Shown in pieces: positions 46,343 through 55,740 of a stretch of 64,000 nt of DNA (within the stretch, counting starts at the first letter, position 1; each line of letters begins with the position of its first letter). Below the pieces are notes generated by a model. It was not told where the DNA came from, did not search any database, and worked only from the letters and a program-made list of their open reading frames with translations. Source of the DNA: Qipengyuania_C sp046254955 (GTDB taxonomy: Bacteria; Pseudomonadota; Alphaproteobacteria; Sphingomonadales; Sphingomonadaceae); assembly GCF_046254955.1 (NCBI RefSeq), contig NZ_JBJXRG010000001.1, forward strand, positions 558,001-622,000, given 5' to 3'. Made by a program: the position numbers and the translations under genes.

Positions 46343-48682
46343 ATGGCAAGCCGCGCGATGAGCCGGACAAACGTCGATTGGCGGGCAGCATTTCGCCGCT
46401 CGCTCCGGCGCGCGCTGCAAATGGGCGGCGCGGCAGTTCTATTTTCATTTATGCTTTTCCTGGGCCTCGCGGTGGCCAGCTATACGCAAACCGATCCCAG
46501 CGCATCGACTGCAGCTGCCGGAACCGATATCCGTAACTGGATGGGTGCGCCCGGCGCCTGGGCATCGGAGCGCCTGCTGTTCCTGTTGGGCTTGCCCGGG
46601 CTTTTGCTCCTTCCGTTTCTCTATGTCGCAGCACGCAACCTGGTACGCGGCGTGGAAGATGAAGAGGACGCGACCGATTACCAATGGTGGCTGCCGCTCA
46701 GCCTGCTGCTCATCTCGATCGCCCTCATCGGCACCGTCCTGTCACTGGCGTTTCCGGGACCCGGCGGATCGCTTCCGGCCGGCCTTGGTGGAACTGCCGG
46801 CCTCCTCGGCGCACGTGCGACAGAGGCAATCGGAGCGCGTTTCGGCACCGATATCGAAGGCTGGGTCGTGCTCGGACTTGCAGCGACATGGCTGGCGGTC
46901 GGCGTCGGCCTTGGCACTCGCGTTTTTGCAATCGAATGGGGCAAGCTCTTTACCCTGCCCAATTTCCTTAAGCGGTCAGAGCGTGTGATTGAGTCCGATG
47001 CTGCCTTCCGGCCCAAGAAGGCTAAGCGGATCCGCAAGAAGGTAAGCTCCGCTCAAGGGGAGGAACAGCTTGAACTCAAGGAGCGGCGCGCACCGGAGAT
47101 TACCGATCCGAGTGCACCGCCGCGGCCCGCCAGGTCGAAGGCCAAATCCAAGCAGAAAGAGCTATTCGCAGACTACGAATTGCCCAGCCTTGAATTGCTG
47201 GCCGATCCACCGGCCAACACTGCGCCCAAGCTCGACAAAATGTCGCTGGAGCGCAACGCGCGCCTACTTGAGAACGTACTTGATGATTTCAACGTGAAGG
47301 GCGAGATCACTGCCGTACGCACAGGCCCGGTCGTAACCATGTACGAACTCGAGCCCGCACCGGGTATCAAGGCCAGCCGTGTGATCGGGCTTGCCGAAGA
47401 TATTGCCCGCAACATGAGCGCGATTTCCGCGCGCGTTTCCTCGATCCCCGGCAAGACAGTGCTGGGCATCGAATTGCCCAATGCCGATCGCCAGATGGTG
47501 GCACTCAAAGAGCTGATGGCGAGCGAGGCCTTCGCCGAGAACAAAGGCAACCTCCCCATCATCCTCGGCAAGGACATCGCCGGCGAGCCAATCGTCGCTG
47601 ACTTGGCCGCGATGCCGCACTTGCTAGTCGCCGGTACTACCGGATCGGGTAAGTCGGTCGGGCTCAACTGTATCTTGATGAGCCTGCTCTATCGCTTCAC
47701 GCCTGCCGAATGCCGTCTAATTCTGATCGATCCCAAGGTACTCGAGCTGAAGAGCTACGACGACATCCCGCACCTTCTGTCACCGGTGGTTACCGAGCCC
47801 CACAAGTCGGTTCGGGCGCTGAAATGGGCGGTCGAGGAAATGGAGCGTCGTTACCGAATGATGTCGAGTATCGGCGCGCGCAATATCGGCGGCTTCAATG
47901 ACCGCGTGCGCACCGCGATTGCAAAAGGCAAGCCGCTCGGTCGGCGGGTGCAGACTGGCTTCGATCCCGATACTGGCGAGGAACTCTACGAGGAAGAACA
48001 GCTCGACTACGAAGTGCTGCCGCAGATTGTTCTGATCGTCGACGAGCTGGCTGATCTGATGGTCACAGTCGGTAAGGAAATCGAGGTGCTGATCCAGCGC
48101 CTGAGCCAGAAATCGCGCGCCGCCGGCATCCACCTTATCATGGCAACGCAGCGCCCGTCGGTTGATGTGATCACCGGCGTGATCAAGGCCAACCTGCCAA
48201 CGCGGATCAGCTTCAATGTCACCAGCCGGATCGACAGCCGCACGATCCTGGGCGAACAGGGTGCGGAGCAGTTGCTGGGCAAAGGCGACATGCTCTTCAA
48301 GCCATCGACCGGTGCGATCACCCGCGTCCATGCACCATTCGTTTCCGACGAGGAAGTCGAAGATGTGGCGAAGTACTGGCGCGGTCAGGGCTCACCCGAC
48401 TACATTGATGCCGTAACCGAGGAACCCGAAGACGGCGGCTTCAACTTCGAGGACGAATTCACCGCTTCGGATAATCCGGATGAGCGCAAGTATCGCCAGG
48501 CCTGCCAGATAGTAATCGAAAATCAGAAGGCTTCGGGCTCGTGGCTCCAGCGCCAGATGGGCGTCGGCTATAACACGGCGGCCAAATGGATCGAACGCAT
48601 GGAATCGGAAGGCCTGGTCGGTCCCGCCAATCATGTCGGCAGACGTGAGATTTTTAGAGACCGCGACGGTAATCCAATCTAA
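46343..48682 (+). CDS. ftsK: DNA translocase FtsK
   Basis: A 779-residue FtsK/SpoIIIE translocase that moves chromosome DNA at the division septum. The N-terminus has about four membrane helices (42-64, 95-115, 140-160, 200-225), then a Pro/charged linker and the motor. The motor has Walker A AGTTGSGKSVGLN, Walker B IVLIVDELADLM and the gamma winged-helix domain (QRQMGVGYNTAAKWIERME) that reads KOPS sites. ATG 46343 has GGGGAG six bases upstream; the frame opens earlier at 46241, inside the ThiE-like gene. No XerS/dif partner lies in the window. Confidence 0.96.
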   Translation: MASRAMSRTNVDWRAAFRRSLRRALQMGGAAVLFSFMLFLGLAVASYTQTDPSASTAAAGTDIRNWMGAPGAWASERLLFLLGLPGLLLLPFLYVAARNLVRGVEDEEDATDYQWWLPLSLLLISIALIGTVLSLAFPGPGGSLPAGLGGTAGLLGARATEAIGARFGTDIEGWVVLGLAATWLAVGVGLGTRVFAIEWGKLFTLPNFLKRSERVIESDAAFRPKKAKRIRKKVSSAQGEEQLELKERRAPEITDPSAPPRPARSKAKSKQKELFADYELPSLELLADPPANTAPKLDKMSLERNARLLENVLDDFNVKGEITAVRTGPVVTMYELEPAPGIKASRVIGLAEDIARNMSAISARVSSIPGKTVLGIELPNADRQMVALKELMASEAFAENKGNLPIILGKDIAGEPIVADLAAMPHLLVAGTTGSGKSVGLNCILMSLLYRFTPAECRLILIDPKVLELKSYDDIPHLLSPVVTEPHKSVRALKWAVEEMERRYRMMSSIGARNIGGFNDRVRTAIAKGKPLGRRVQTGFDPDTGEELYEEEQLDYEVLPQIVLIVDELADLMVTVGKEIEVLIQRLSQKSRAAGIHLIMATQRPSVDVITGVIKANLPTRISFNVTSRIDSRTILGEQGAEQLLGKGDMLFKPSTGAITRVHAPFVSDEEVEDVAKYWRGQGSPDYIDAVTEEPEDGGFNFEDEFTASDNPDERKYRQACQIVIENQKASGSWLQRQMGVGYNTAAKWIERMESEGLVGPANHVGRREIFRDRDGNPI

Positions 48683-48731
48683 TGGGCCGCACCCCGGATC
48701 AGACGGGTGATTCGCGAAAGAAACCCGCATA

Positions 48732-50300
48732 ATGTCGCAAGACGCTTCACTGCCGCTAGCCGATCAGGACCCCACTGAGGAGGAGGCTAAGACCGACCGG
48801 GCGAAACGGCGCAGCCGCTATTTCCTGTTGAGAACGCTCGCCAACCTCAGGGCATGGTGGCGCGAAGTCGCAATCGACGACATCGACCAGTCAATGTGCA
48901 TTGAGCGCATCCGGGGTGAATCGCTGCTCACTTCGCGTTACCTCTTTATGATCTGCATGTCGGCCGGCATTGCCGTGCTTGGCCTGCTATTGTCGTCACC
49001 GGCTGTGGTCATCGGCGCCATGTTGCTATCGCCGCTGATGAATCCCATCGTGGGCTCGGGCTTCGCTTTCGCAATCGGCGACTTCGTCTGGTTGAGGCGC
49101 TGCGGGCGCGCCCTGCTGGTGGGATCGATAGTCGCGATCCTGTTCTGCGCCTTCGTGGTTTTCCTGTCTCCGCTGCAAACCGTAACCGAGGAGATTGCGG
49201 CGCGAACGCGGCCCAACATTTTCGACCTGTTGGTTGCGCTATTTTCCGCTCTCGCAGGTGCCTATGCGCTCATTCGCGGCAAGGAAGGTACGATTGTTGG
49301 CGTTGCCATTGCGACCGCGTTGATGCCGCCGCTTGCTGTGGTTGGCTTTGGTATGGCCACTTTGAACACCACAGTATTCGGCGGCGCACTCATGCTGTTC
49401 ATGACCAACTTGATCGTGATCGCTTTGACCGCGGCACTGATGGCGCGCCTATACGGCTTCCGCTCGACCCTGTCTTCCAAGCAATCGCTCGGTCAGTTCG
49501 CAGGTATTCTTGCCGCATTCGTGGCACTGGCGATTCCACTCGGAATATCGCTGGATCAGATTGTATCGGAAACCAATGGCACGCGCATCGCGCGCGGCAC
49601 CATTACTGACACCTTTCCCGACAAGGCACGCATCACCGCACTGGACATCGACTGGGATAGCGAACCGGTGCTGGTCTCCGCGACAGTTCTCACGCCCGAA
49701 TTTCGCATGAGTGCAAACACTGACATTGCCCGCGGTCTGAGCCGACAGCTCGGTCAGCCGACGGAAGTCGTGGTCGATCAGCTCCAGGTCAGCACCGATC
49801 CCGGAGCTGTGGAACAGGCCGAATTGGTCCAGGCACGCGCCGCAGAGCAAGCCGCCGCAACCGAAAGGCAGATTGCCGCGCTGACTTCGCAGCTCGCGAT
49901 AATTGCCGGGGTCGAGCGCAAGGACGTAACAATAGATCGCGGCAATCGCCGAGCATTGGTGAGCGCCAAGCCACTCGATGAACTCGGACTGGCCGGTTAC
50001 CGCACGCTTGAATCGCGGGTCGCAAGCCAGCTTCCCGGCTGGACGATCCAAATGAGGCCACCATTAATGCCGCTGCCGAACATCGCGCTCGAGGACGGTG
50101 CCATTGCGCCGGGCGAGGCACAGGACGTGGCCCTGCTGATCTGGGCCGGCCAACGCACTGGGACTGCGATTGCGCTAGAAGGGCCAGCCGAGCCGGTTGC
50201 AGTTCTGGCGGGTCAGCTACGCGAAGCCGGTGTTTCCGTGGTTGTCGAGCCACAAAACCCGCGCGATCGCATTGCTACGCGCTGGACCGTGTCCCCCTAG
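48732..50300 (+). CDS. DUF389 multi-pass membrane protein
   Basis: A 522-residue protein with seven to eight membrane helices in the first half, starting after a charged 60-residue N-terminus. The signature PAVVIGAMLLSPLMNPIVG and the GKEGTIVGVAIATALMPPLAVVG motif identify DUF389. The second half, about residues 270-520, is soluble with a coiled-coil stretch and Ala/Glu-rich repeats; it resembles OmpA-like or periplasmic domains only loosely. Function of DUF389 is unknown. The gene follows ftsK by 49 bases and ends before the terminator of the convergent pstS. Confidence 0.85.
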   Translation: MSQDASLPLADQDPTEEEAKTDRAKRRSRYFLLRTLANLRAWWREVAIDDIDQSMCIERIRGESLLTSRYLFMICMSAGIAVLGLLLSSPAVVIGAMLLSPLMNPIVGSGFAFAIGDFVWLRRCGRALLVGSIVAILFCAFVVFLSPLQTVTEEIAARTRPNIFDLLVALFSALAGAYALIRGKEGTIVGVAIATALMPPLAVVGFGMATLNTTVFGGALMLFMTNLIVIALTAALMARLYGFRSTLSSKQSLGQFAGILAAFVALAIPLGISLDQIVSETNGTRIARGTITDTFPDKARITALDIDWDSEPVLVSATVLTPEFRMSANTDIARGLSRQLGQPTEVVVDQLQVSTDPGAVEQAELVQARAAEQAAATERQIAALTSQLAIIAGVERKDVTIDRGNRRALVSAKPLDELGLAGYRTLESRVASQLPGWTIQMRPPLMPLPNIALEDGAIAPGEAQDVALLIWAGQRTGTAIALEGPAEPVAVLAGQLREAGVSVVVEPQNPRDRIATRWTVSP

Positions 50301-50325
50301 AGTTGCCTAGATCTGCAGGGGTGAC

Positions 50326-50363
50326 AAAAAAGGCCACCCTCACGCTTAAGTGAGGATGGCCTT
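50326..50363 (-). terminator. Rho-independent terminator of pstS
   Basis: On the minus strand, a stem of 6 bp (CCTCAC/GTGAGG), one mismatch and 7 bp (AAGGCCA/TGGCCTT) with a 6-base loop is followed by six T. The run of six A on the plus strand (50326-50331) lies on the left. Its orientation fits the end of pstS. It also forms on the plus strand after the DUF389 gene, but without a T-run. Confidence 0.85.
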
Positions 50364-50416
50364 CTCGCTGCGTCCCGGGCGTAATTGGGAGGTGCCCAGG
50401 CGGGAAGTGTTGCGGC

Positions 50417-51463
50417 TTACTTCAGCTCGGAACCATCAAGCGTGACGTATTCGAGGGCAGCCGCCCTGCTCTTGGCCATGGTTTCGTCTGGCGAAGCGAC
50501 AAGGCCGATCTTGGCCAGCGGGCCATCCTGGTTCCACATAGTAGTCCACTCGGCGAGAAACTCCTTGAGGCCTGGAATGGCCTCGAGATGCGCCTTCTTC
50601 ACATAAATGTAGAGCGGGCGCGCACCGGGATAGGCAAAGCTCGAGATATTCTCATAGGTTGGGTCGACACCGTTCATCGGCAGCCCCTGCACCTTGTCGG
50701 CATTCTCTTCGAGATAGGAATAGCCGAACACGCCAACCGCTTTCGCGTTGTTCTCGATCTTCTGGACGATCAAGTTATCCTGTTCGCCCTGATCGACATA
50801 AAGTCCGTCCGAACGCACCTCGGTGCAGATCTGGTCGTAGCGATCCTCATCGCTTTCCTTCAGTGCTTTCATGTCCGGATTGGACTTGCAGCCTGCTTCG
50901 AGCACCAGCTCCTTGAGCGCGTCGCGTGTTCCCGAAGTCGACGGCGGACCGTAGACGAGAATGGGTTCATTGGGCAGCGAAGGATCGACATCTGACCAGG
51001 TTTGGGTGGTCTGCTCGCCGCCATAAGGTGAGGCGGCCAGCGCTTCGTAAACGATCTCCGGCGTCAGGTTCATGGTGATGCCGCCTTGCGCCGAAGCGAA
51101 AGCGATCCCGTCCAGGCCAACCTGGATTTCGATCACGTCGGTTACGCCATTGGCCTCGCAATTGGCGAACTCGCTAGCCTTCATCCGGCGCGATGCATTG
51201 GCGATATCGGGCTTGTCGACACCCACGCCCGAGCAAAACAGGTTCATACCTGCACCCGTACCAGTCGACTCCACGATCGGAGCGTTGAAGCCCGGATTCG
51301 ATTGCGCGAAGCTCTCAGAAACTTTCTTCGCGAACGGCAAGACCGTGGATGATCCAACAACCTTGATCGAGTCTCGCGCGCCGCCGCTTGTCGCCGCATC
51401 GCCGCAGGCGGCCAGCGCCACGGTGCCCACTGCCGCGAAACATGCTGTTTTAAATGCTTTCAT
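50417..51463 (-). CDS. pstS: Phosphate-binding lipoprotein PstS
   Basis: A 348-residue periplasmic phosphate-binding protein. The leader ends in the lipobox LAAC. Phosphate-ligand regions seen are GSSTVLPFAKKVSESF, ESTGTGAGMNLFC and PPSTSGTRDALKE. It feeds the PstCAB importer, but pstC, pstA and pstB are not adjacent: the downstream gene is DUF389. It has a Pho box at 51509-51528 and a strong terminator, so it is a separate PhoB-controlled transcript next to a phosphate-type porin. Confidence 0.92.
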   Translation of the reverse strand: MKAFKTACFAAVGTVALAACGDAATSGGARDSIKVVGSSTVLPFAKKVSESFAQSNPGFNAPIVESTGTGAGMNLFCSGVGVDKPDIANASRRMKASEFANCEANGVTDVIEIQVGLDGIAFASAQGGITMNLTPEIVYEALAASPYGGEQTTQTWSDVDPSLPNEPILVYGPPSTSGTRDALKELVLEAGCKSNPDMKALKESDEDRYDQICTEVRSDGLYVDQGEQDNLIVQKIENNAKAVGVFGYSYLEENADKVQGLPMNGVDPTYENISSFAYPGARPLYIYVKKAHLEAIPGLKEFLAEWTTMWNQDGPLAKIGLVASPDETMAKSRAAALEYVTLDGSELK

Positions 51464-51508
51464 GAAAGTTTCCTTGTTGAATTCTTGGGTTGCCCGCTAG
51501 GCGGCTTT

Positions 51509-51528
51509 GATGACAGGAACGTGACAAT
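51509..51528 (-). promoter_or_regulatory. Pho box upstream of pstS
   Basis: On the minus strand, TGTCAC and TGTCAT repeat with an 11-base period in TTGTCACGTTCCTGTCATC. This matches the PhoB direct-repeat pattern of E. coli. It is about 46 bases upstream of the pstS ATG at 51463. Confidence 0.8.
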
Positions 51529-51535
51529 CGTCGCG

Positions 51536-52915
51536 TCAGAAATCGACTTGCGCGCGGACACCAAAGACATCGACGCTATAGTCGGTATCTCCGCCGGTGC
51601 CGGGATAGACAGCATTCGAATAATCGAGTTTCCCGTAATTCGCGAGCAGCATGGTGTAATCGGTCGGCTTCCAGACTATCGAGAGGTAGTATCCGTCCTG
51701 CGAACCGCCGACTATCCCGGCATCGGTCAGGTCGAGATGGTCGTAGCGCAGGTTTACCTGCACCGAACCGATGCCCCCTTCGCCTACCGGATTTTCAGGC
51801 TTGGTGCGGTCGAACTTGCCGCCTTTGTAGCCGCGGGTGTCGCCCCTGGTGAGGAAATAGCCGACTTCGGCATAGCCGCCAAAGAACGTCGGATCCTCCA
51901 TCGCACCTGGTTGGGCGACTTTATTCCAGTAGCCTTCCGCCACGGCGTGGAAAGGCCCGGAAATGACTGCGCTCTCCAAGCCGTAAGCGAATTCACTCTC
52001 CGCATCGAAGCGGCCGGTGTTTACGAAGCGCAGGTCGGTGAAGGCAACGAGCGGCCGCTGGCGATAACGCGCCTCGCTACCGCTCTCAAGATCACGAAAA
52101 TGGACCGACGCACCCAGGTGCAGCTGCGCATCGCCGAGTTTCGGCATGAAAACAACACGCCCGTCCGCGCTCCAGCTTTCGTTGGAAAGCCGATCCATGT
52201 TGTCGCTGAACAGCCCTGCCTGCACCAGCACATCGTCGCTGCCGTATTCAGCAGCAATGCCCACCCGTCGGATAAAGCCGAAGGCATCGGTAAAGGCGGC
52301 GCGCTCGATGAAGCTGGTGTGCAGCGAGCTTGTGAGCTCTTCCAGCGACTGAAAATTGTTGAACTGTCCGACACTGATCTCGGCGTCGCCGCTTTCGTAT
52401 GAAATGTAGGCGTCGGTCACTGCGAGATCGCTGTTCGCCACATCGACTTCGAACTTGTATCCGAAACCGCCCGGCATATCGCCCGAGACGCCCAGACGCG
52501 CGCGGCGGATATCGGTGCCCCAGCCATCGTCAACACCGGTCCCGGACGGAGCGTTTACGAAACCCGTGTCGTACTGGAGACGTCCGCGCGGTTTGAAGCT
52601 CCAGCCGCCCTCGCCCTTGATTTCGGGAGCGCCCTTCCAGTTGATCGCCGGGGTTTTCTCGACGGCCGCTGTGGCAACCGCAGCGGTTTCGACTGCTTCG
52701 GTGGCGCTTACCTGGGCTGCGTCCGCCTTGGCTTCTGCTTCTGCGAGCTCACTTTCGAGCGAATCGATGCGAGCGGCCATCTGCGCCATCATCGCGCGCA
52801 TTTCAGCCAGCTCCTGCGAAATTGCTTCGCTTTGTCCATCTTGCGCGGCTGCCGGCAATGCCCAGCAATTGGCCACCGCGAGAGCCACAACAGCGCTTCT
52901 CATACCTAATTTCAT
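51536..52915 (-). CDS. OprP/OprO-type phosphate-selective porin
   Basis: A 459-residue outer-membrane porin. A signal peptide (about 24 residues, ending AAAQD) is followed by a coiled coil (about 30-70, Leu/Glu/Ala heptads) and then a long run of alternating beta strands, ending with a C-terminal aromatic VDF. The Phosphate-selective porin O/P family is suggested by SFKPRGRLQYDTGFV and the overall pattern. The coiled coil may link trimers. With pstS downstream and Pho boxes in front of both, a phosphate or polyphosphate uptake role under starvation is likely. Confidence 0.88.
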   Translation of the reverse strand: MKLGMRSAVVALAVANCWALPAAAQDGQSEAISQELAEMRAMMAQMAARIDSLESELAEAEAKADAAQVSATEAVETAAVATAAVEKTPAINWKGAPEIKGEGGWSFKPRGRLQYDTGFVNAPSGTGVDDGWGTDIRRARLGVSGDMPGGFGYKFEVDVANSDLAVTDAYISYESGDAEISVGQFNNFQSLEELTSSLHTSFIERAAFTDAFGFIRRVGIAAEYGSDDVLVQAGLFSDNMDRLSNESWSADGRVVFMPKLGDAQLHLGASVHFRDLESGSEARYRQRPLVAFTDLRFVNTGRFDAESEFAYGLESAVISGPFHAVAEGYWNKVAQPGAMEDPTFFGGYAEVGYFLTRGDTRGYKGGKFDRTKPENPVGEGGIGSVQVNLRYDHLDLTDAGIVGGSQDGYYLSIVWKPTDYTMLLANYGKLDYSNAVYPGTGGDTDYSVDVFGVRAQVDF

Positions 52916-52970
52916 TTAGAACCCCGTTCGATCAGCAAGATTGCATTTCAAGGTCACCTCTATGGGTCTT

Positions 52971-52990
52971 GAATGACGGATGTGTGACAA
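52971..52990 (-). promoter_or_regulatory. Pho box upstream of the porin
   Basis: On the minus strand, TTGTCACACATCCGTCATTC contains TGTCAC and CGTCAT with an 11-base period. It is about 56-75 bases upstream of the porin ATG. The same pattern precedes pstS. Confidence 0.75.
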
Positions 52991-53043
52991 ATCCTGTCAA
53001 AAGATTTCCACAAGCGAAGTGCCTACCCGTGGAGGAATATATC

Positions 53044-53436
53044 TCATTGAAAAGGAAACAAGATTTCCGGTCTCACGCGAACCAGCCTGCCGCTGTCTTG
53101 CTCCAGCATCGCCCATGTGGTGCGCGCGGAAACGATGATCTTGTCCTGACCATCGCGGAAATCGACCCGGCGTTCGGATTTGGCGCCCTTGGGATCACCG
53201 TCGATCCAGGTCTCCCCAGTTACGCTTTCGCCCGTTGCGATATTCCCCCGGTAATCGATCTCGTGGCGGATCACGACCCAGAAGAACTGCTCTTGATGTT
53301 CTGGGGCGGCAGCCGCGCTCCAATGCGCGGTGGCAAGATCCTGCACCCATTCCAGCCACACCGTATTGTTGACGTGCCTCAGCTCGTCGATGTGCTCGGG
53401 CGCGGCAGTAAAGGTCTGCTCGAAGCGCTGGGTCAC
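53044..53436 (-). CDS. 4HBT-family acyl-CoA thioesterase
   Basis: A 130-residue hot-dog-fold thioesterase. The segment DELRHVNNTVWLEWVQD is the 4-hydroxybenzoyl-CoA thioesterase-type motif, with the Asp/His near the start, and later segments match (WVVIRHEIDYRG). The frame is open to 53502; GTG 53436 overlaps the stop of the upstream oligopeptidase gene (GTGA) and places the motif normally, so I prefer it, with ATG 53457 as alternative. It hydrolyses an acyl-CoA ester; the acyl group is unknown. Being coupled to a peptidase gene does not suggest a shared pathway. Confidence 0.85.
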   Translation of the reverse strand: MTQRFEQTFTAAPEHIDELRHVNNTVWLEWVQDLATAHWSAAAAPEHQEQFFWVVIRHEIDYRGNIATGESVTGETWIDGDPKGAKSERRVDFRDGQDKIIVSARTTWAMLEQDSGRLVRVRPEILFPFQ

Positions 53437-55607
53437 TCCTTGATGCCCAGCGTCCATAGGGTCCACGCATATTGTTCGGCGACTTCCTTCAGAAAATCCC
53501 ACCGGCCCGACTTGCCAAGATGCCCCGCGCCCATTTCGGTCTTGAGCAGCAATTCGTTGTCATCGGTTTTCACGTCGCGCAGCTTGGCAACCCACTTGGC
53601 CGGCTCCCAATAGGTCACCCGTGGATCGTTGAGGCCTGCCAGCACCAGCATGGGCGGATAGTCTTGCGCCACGGTATTCTCGTAGGGGCTGTAGGAGCGG
53701 ATGTATTCGAACGCTTCCTTGCTCTCATAAGGATTGCCCCATTCGGGCCATTCGCCAGGGGTCAGGGGAAGGTCCTTGTCGAGCATGGTGTTGAGTACAT
53801 CGACAAAGGGCACGTCAGCGATCACTGCTCCCCACAGTTCGGGATCGGAATTGGCAACAGCGCCCATCAGGGTCCCGCCCGCCGAGCCGCTGTAGGCGAC
53901 GATCTTGCCTTCCGAGCTGATGCCCCGGTCGATCAGGGCACGCGCGACATCGACAAAATCGGCGAAGGTATTCTTGCGCTGCAAAAGCTTGCCGGCTTCG
54001 TGCCAGCGCTTACCGAGCTCGCCCCCGCCCCGCACATGGGCGATTGCAAACGCCATTCCGCGATCGAGCAGGCTCAACCGAGAAGTCGAGAAATAGGGGT
54101 CGCTCGCGTGCCCGTAGGATCCGTAGGCCATGATGTAGAGCGGTCCGCCAGCGCCGCCGTTGATGGCGTCGCGGTCTTTGCGGATCATGACCGATACCGG
54201 GACTTCGGTCCCGTCGCACGCCGTGATCATCAGCCTTTCGGTTTCGTAAAGCGACGCGTCGTAGCCCGACGGAATCTCCTGCTGCTTGAGCAGTTCCAGC
54301 TCGCCGTTCTCAAGTTGGTAATCATAGACCGAAGCGGGCGTGACCATGGACTGGTAGCTCAGTCGAAGCTTGTCGACAGCGTACTCAGGATTGTCCGAGA
54401 GGCCTGCGGTGTAACTCGCCTCGGGAAACTCGACCGCCTCGAAGCTGGTCGGATCCTCATATGAACGCAGCTGGACCTGCTCGAGTCCGTCCAGCCTGCC
54501 CTCGGTGACGAACAAGTCTTCGAATAGATCGAAGTCCGTCAGGTAGAACTCGTCCGAACCTTCGATCAGCGTGGCCCAGTCACCCGGATCGGAAATGGGA
54601 GCGGTAGCCAGCCGGAAGTTGGGATGCGTGTCATTCGCGTGGATGAAAACGGTGCCTTCGCGGATATCGACGCTGTATTCGACGCCCGCCTTGCGCTTGC
54701 GAACGAGTACTTGTTCGCCGGTCGGATCGTCCGCCCGTACCATCCAGACTTCGCGCGTATCGTGATTGCCGGTCGAAATAATTAGCCAGTCTTCCTGCGC
54801 GGAAAGTCCCTTACCAACTGTGAAGCCGAGCTCGTTCTCGGTGAAGATTTCGACATCGTCCGCCTCTGTGCTTCCCAGCGTGTGCAGTCGCACATTCTCG
54901 ACCCGCCATTGCTCATTGGCGCGGCCATAGGCCAGCATCGTGTCGCCCTTGAGCCAGACGAGATTGGAGTTCGTATCGGTTATCGTATCGGCGAGCAGCT
55001 CTCCCGTTTCGAGATCCTTGATCCGCACATCGTAGCGCTCATTCGCGTTCGTATCGGCGGAATAGGCGAGATAGCGCCCGTTCTTGGTGATCGACATGGC
55101 GCCGAGGGCGAAATACTCGAGCCCCTTGGCGAGTTCGTTTTCGTCAAGAATCAGCTGCGCTTCACCGCCTGCGACGGGCTTGCGATAGTGGCGGCGATAT
55201 TGGTCGCCTTCCTCGAATTCGCGCCAATACAGCCAGTCGCCGTCCTTCTGCGGTACCGAGCTGTCGTCTTCCTTGATCCGCCCTTTCAGCTCTTCGAACA
55301 GCGTATCGACCAGCGCCTGGCGCGGGGCCATCTGCGTCTCGAACCAGGCGTTCTCGGCTTTCACATAGTCCAGAATGTCCTCGTCATCGATGACGGGATA
55401 GGACTGGTCCTTGAGCCAGTGATAGGGATCAGACAGCGTTATGCCGTGATGGGTGTAGCTGTGTTCGCGCTTTTCCGCGACAGGCGGGGCTGCCGGCTTC
55501 GTCGGGTTCATGTGACGGATATCCTGCTGGTTTCGCGCTTCCTCGGCGAAGGCAGGCGAGAAGGCAAGACCCGCTGCCATGAAGGCTGCGACTAGACGGA
55601 ATTGCAT
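53433..55607 (-). CDS. ptrB: Oligopeptidase B (prolyl oligopeptidase family), exported
   Basis: A 724-residue serine peptidase of family S9A. A beta-propeller (about 80-420) caps the alpha/beta-hydrolase domain with the nucleophile in SGSAGGTLMG, Asp in GLNDPRVTYWEPAKW and His in EMGAGHLGKSG. These are oligopeptidase B signatures: it cleaves after Arg/Lys in short peptides. Unlike E. coli PtrB, it has an N-terminal signal peptide (MQFRLVAAF to AFA), so it is probably periplasmic. ATG 55607 is chosen over the longer frame to 55640 because the signal begins there. It is divergent from the Xaa-Pro aminopeptidase with a 133-base gap. Confidence 0.92.
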   Translation of the reverse strand: MQFRLVAAFMAAGLAFSPAFAEEARNQQDIRHMNPTKPAAPPVAEKREHSYTHHGITLSDPYHWLKDQSYPVIDDEDILDYVKAENAWFETQMAPRQALVDTLFEELKGRIKEDDSSVPQKDGDWLYWREFEEGDQYRRHYRKPVAGGEAQLILDENELAKGLEYFALGAMSITKNGRYLAYSADTNANERYDVRIKDLETGELLADTITDTNSNLVWLKGDTMLAYGRANEQWRVENVRLHTLGSTEADDVEIFTENELGFTVGKGLSAQEDWLIISTGNHDTREVWMVRADDPTGEQVLVRKRKAGVEYSVDIREGTVFIHANDTHPNFRLATAPISDPGDWATLIEGSDEFYLTDFDLFEDLFVTEGRLDGLEQVQLRSYEDPTSFEAVEFPEASYTAGLSDNPEYAVDKLRLSYQSMVTPASVYDYQLENGELELLKQQEIPSGYDASLYETERLMITACDGTEVPVSVMIRKDRDAINGGAGGPLYIMAYGSYGHASDPYFSTSRLSLLDRGMAFAIAHVRGGGELGKRWHEAGKLLQRKNTFADFVDVARALIDRGISSEGKIVAYSGSAGGTLMGAVANSDPELWGAVIADVPFVDVLNTMLDKDLPLTPGEWPEWGNPYESKEAFEYIRSYSPYENTVAQDYPPMLVLAGLNDPRVTYWEPAKWVAKLRDVKTDDNELLLKTEMGAGHLGKSGRWDFLKEVAEQYAWTLWTLGIKE

Positions 55608-55740
55608 GTGTTCGACCCGTTTGGCTAAAGCAATTGGCAAGCTGGTTGCCAGCCGCCTATGTTATTGCTGTGGTTTCAATTGTAAGTTCCGGTGCCGGAT
55701 AGCAAGTGAACTCCGGCTGAGCGAATACAGGATCGACAGA

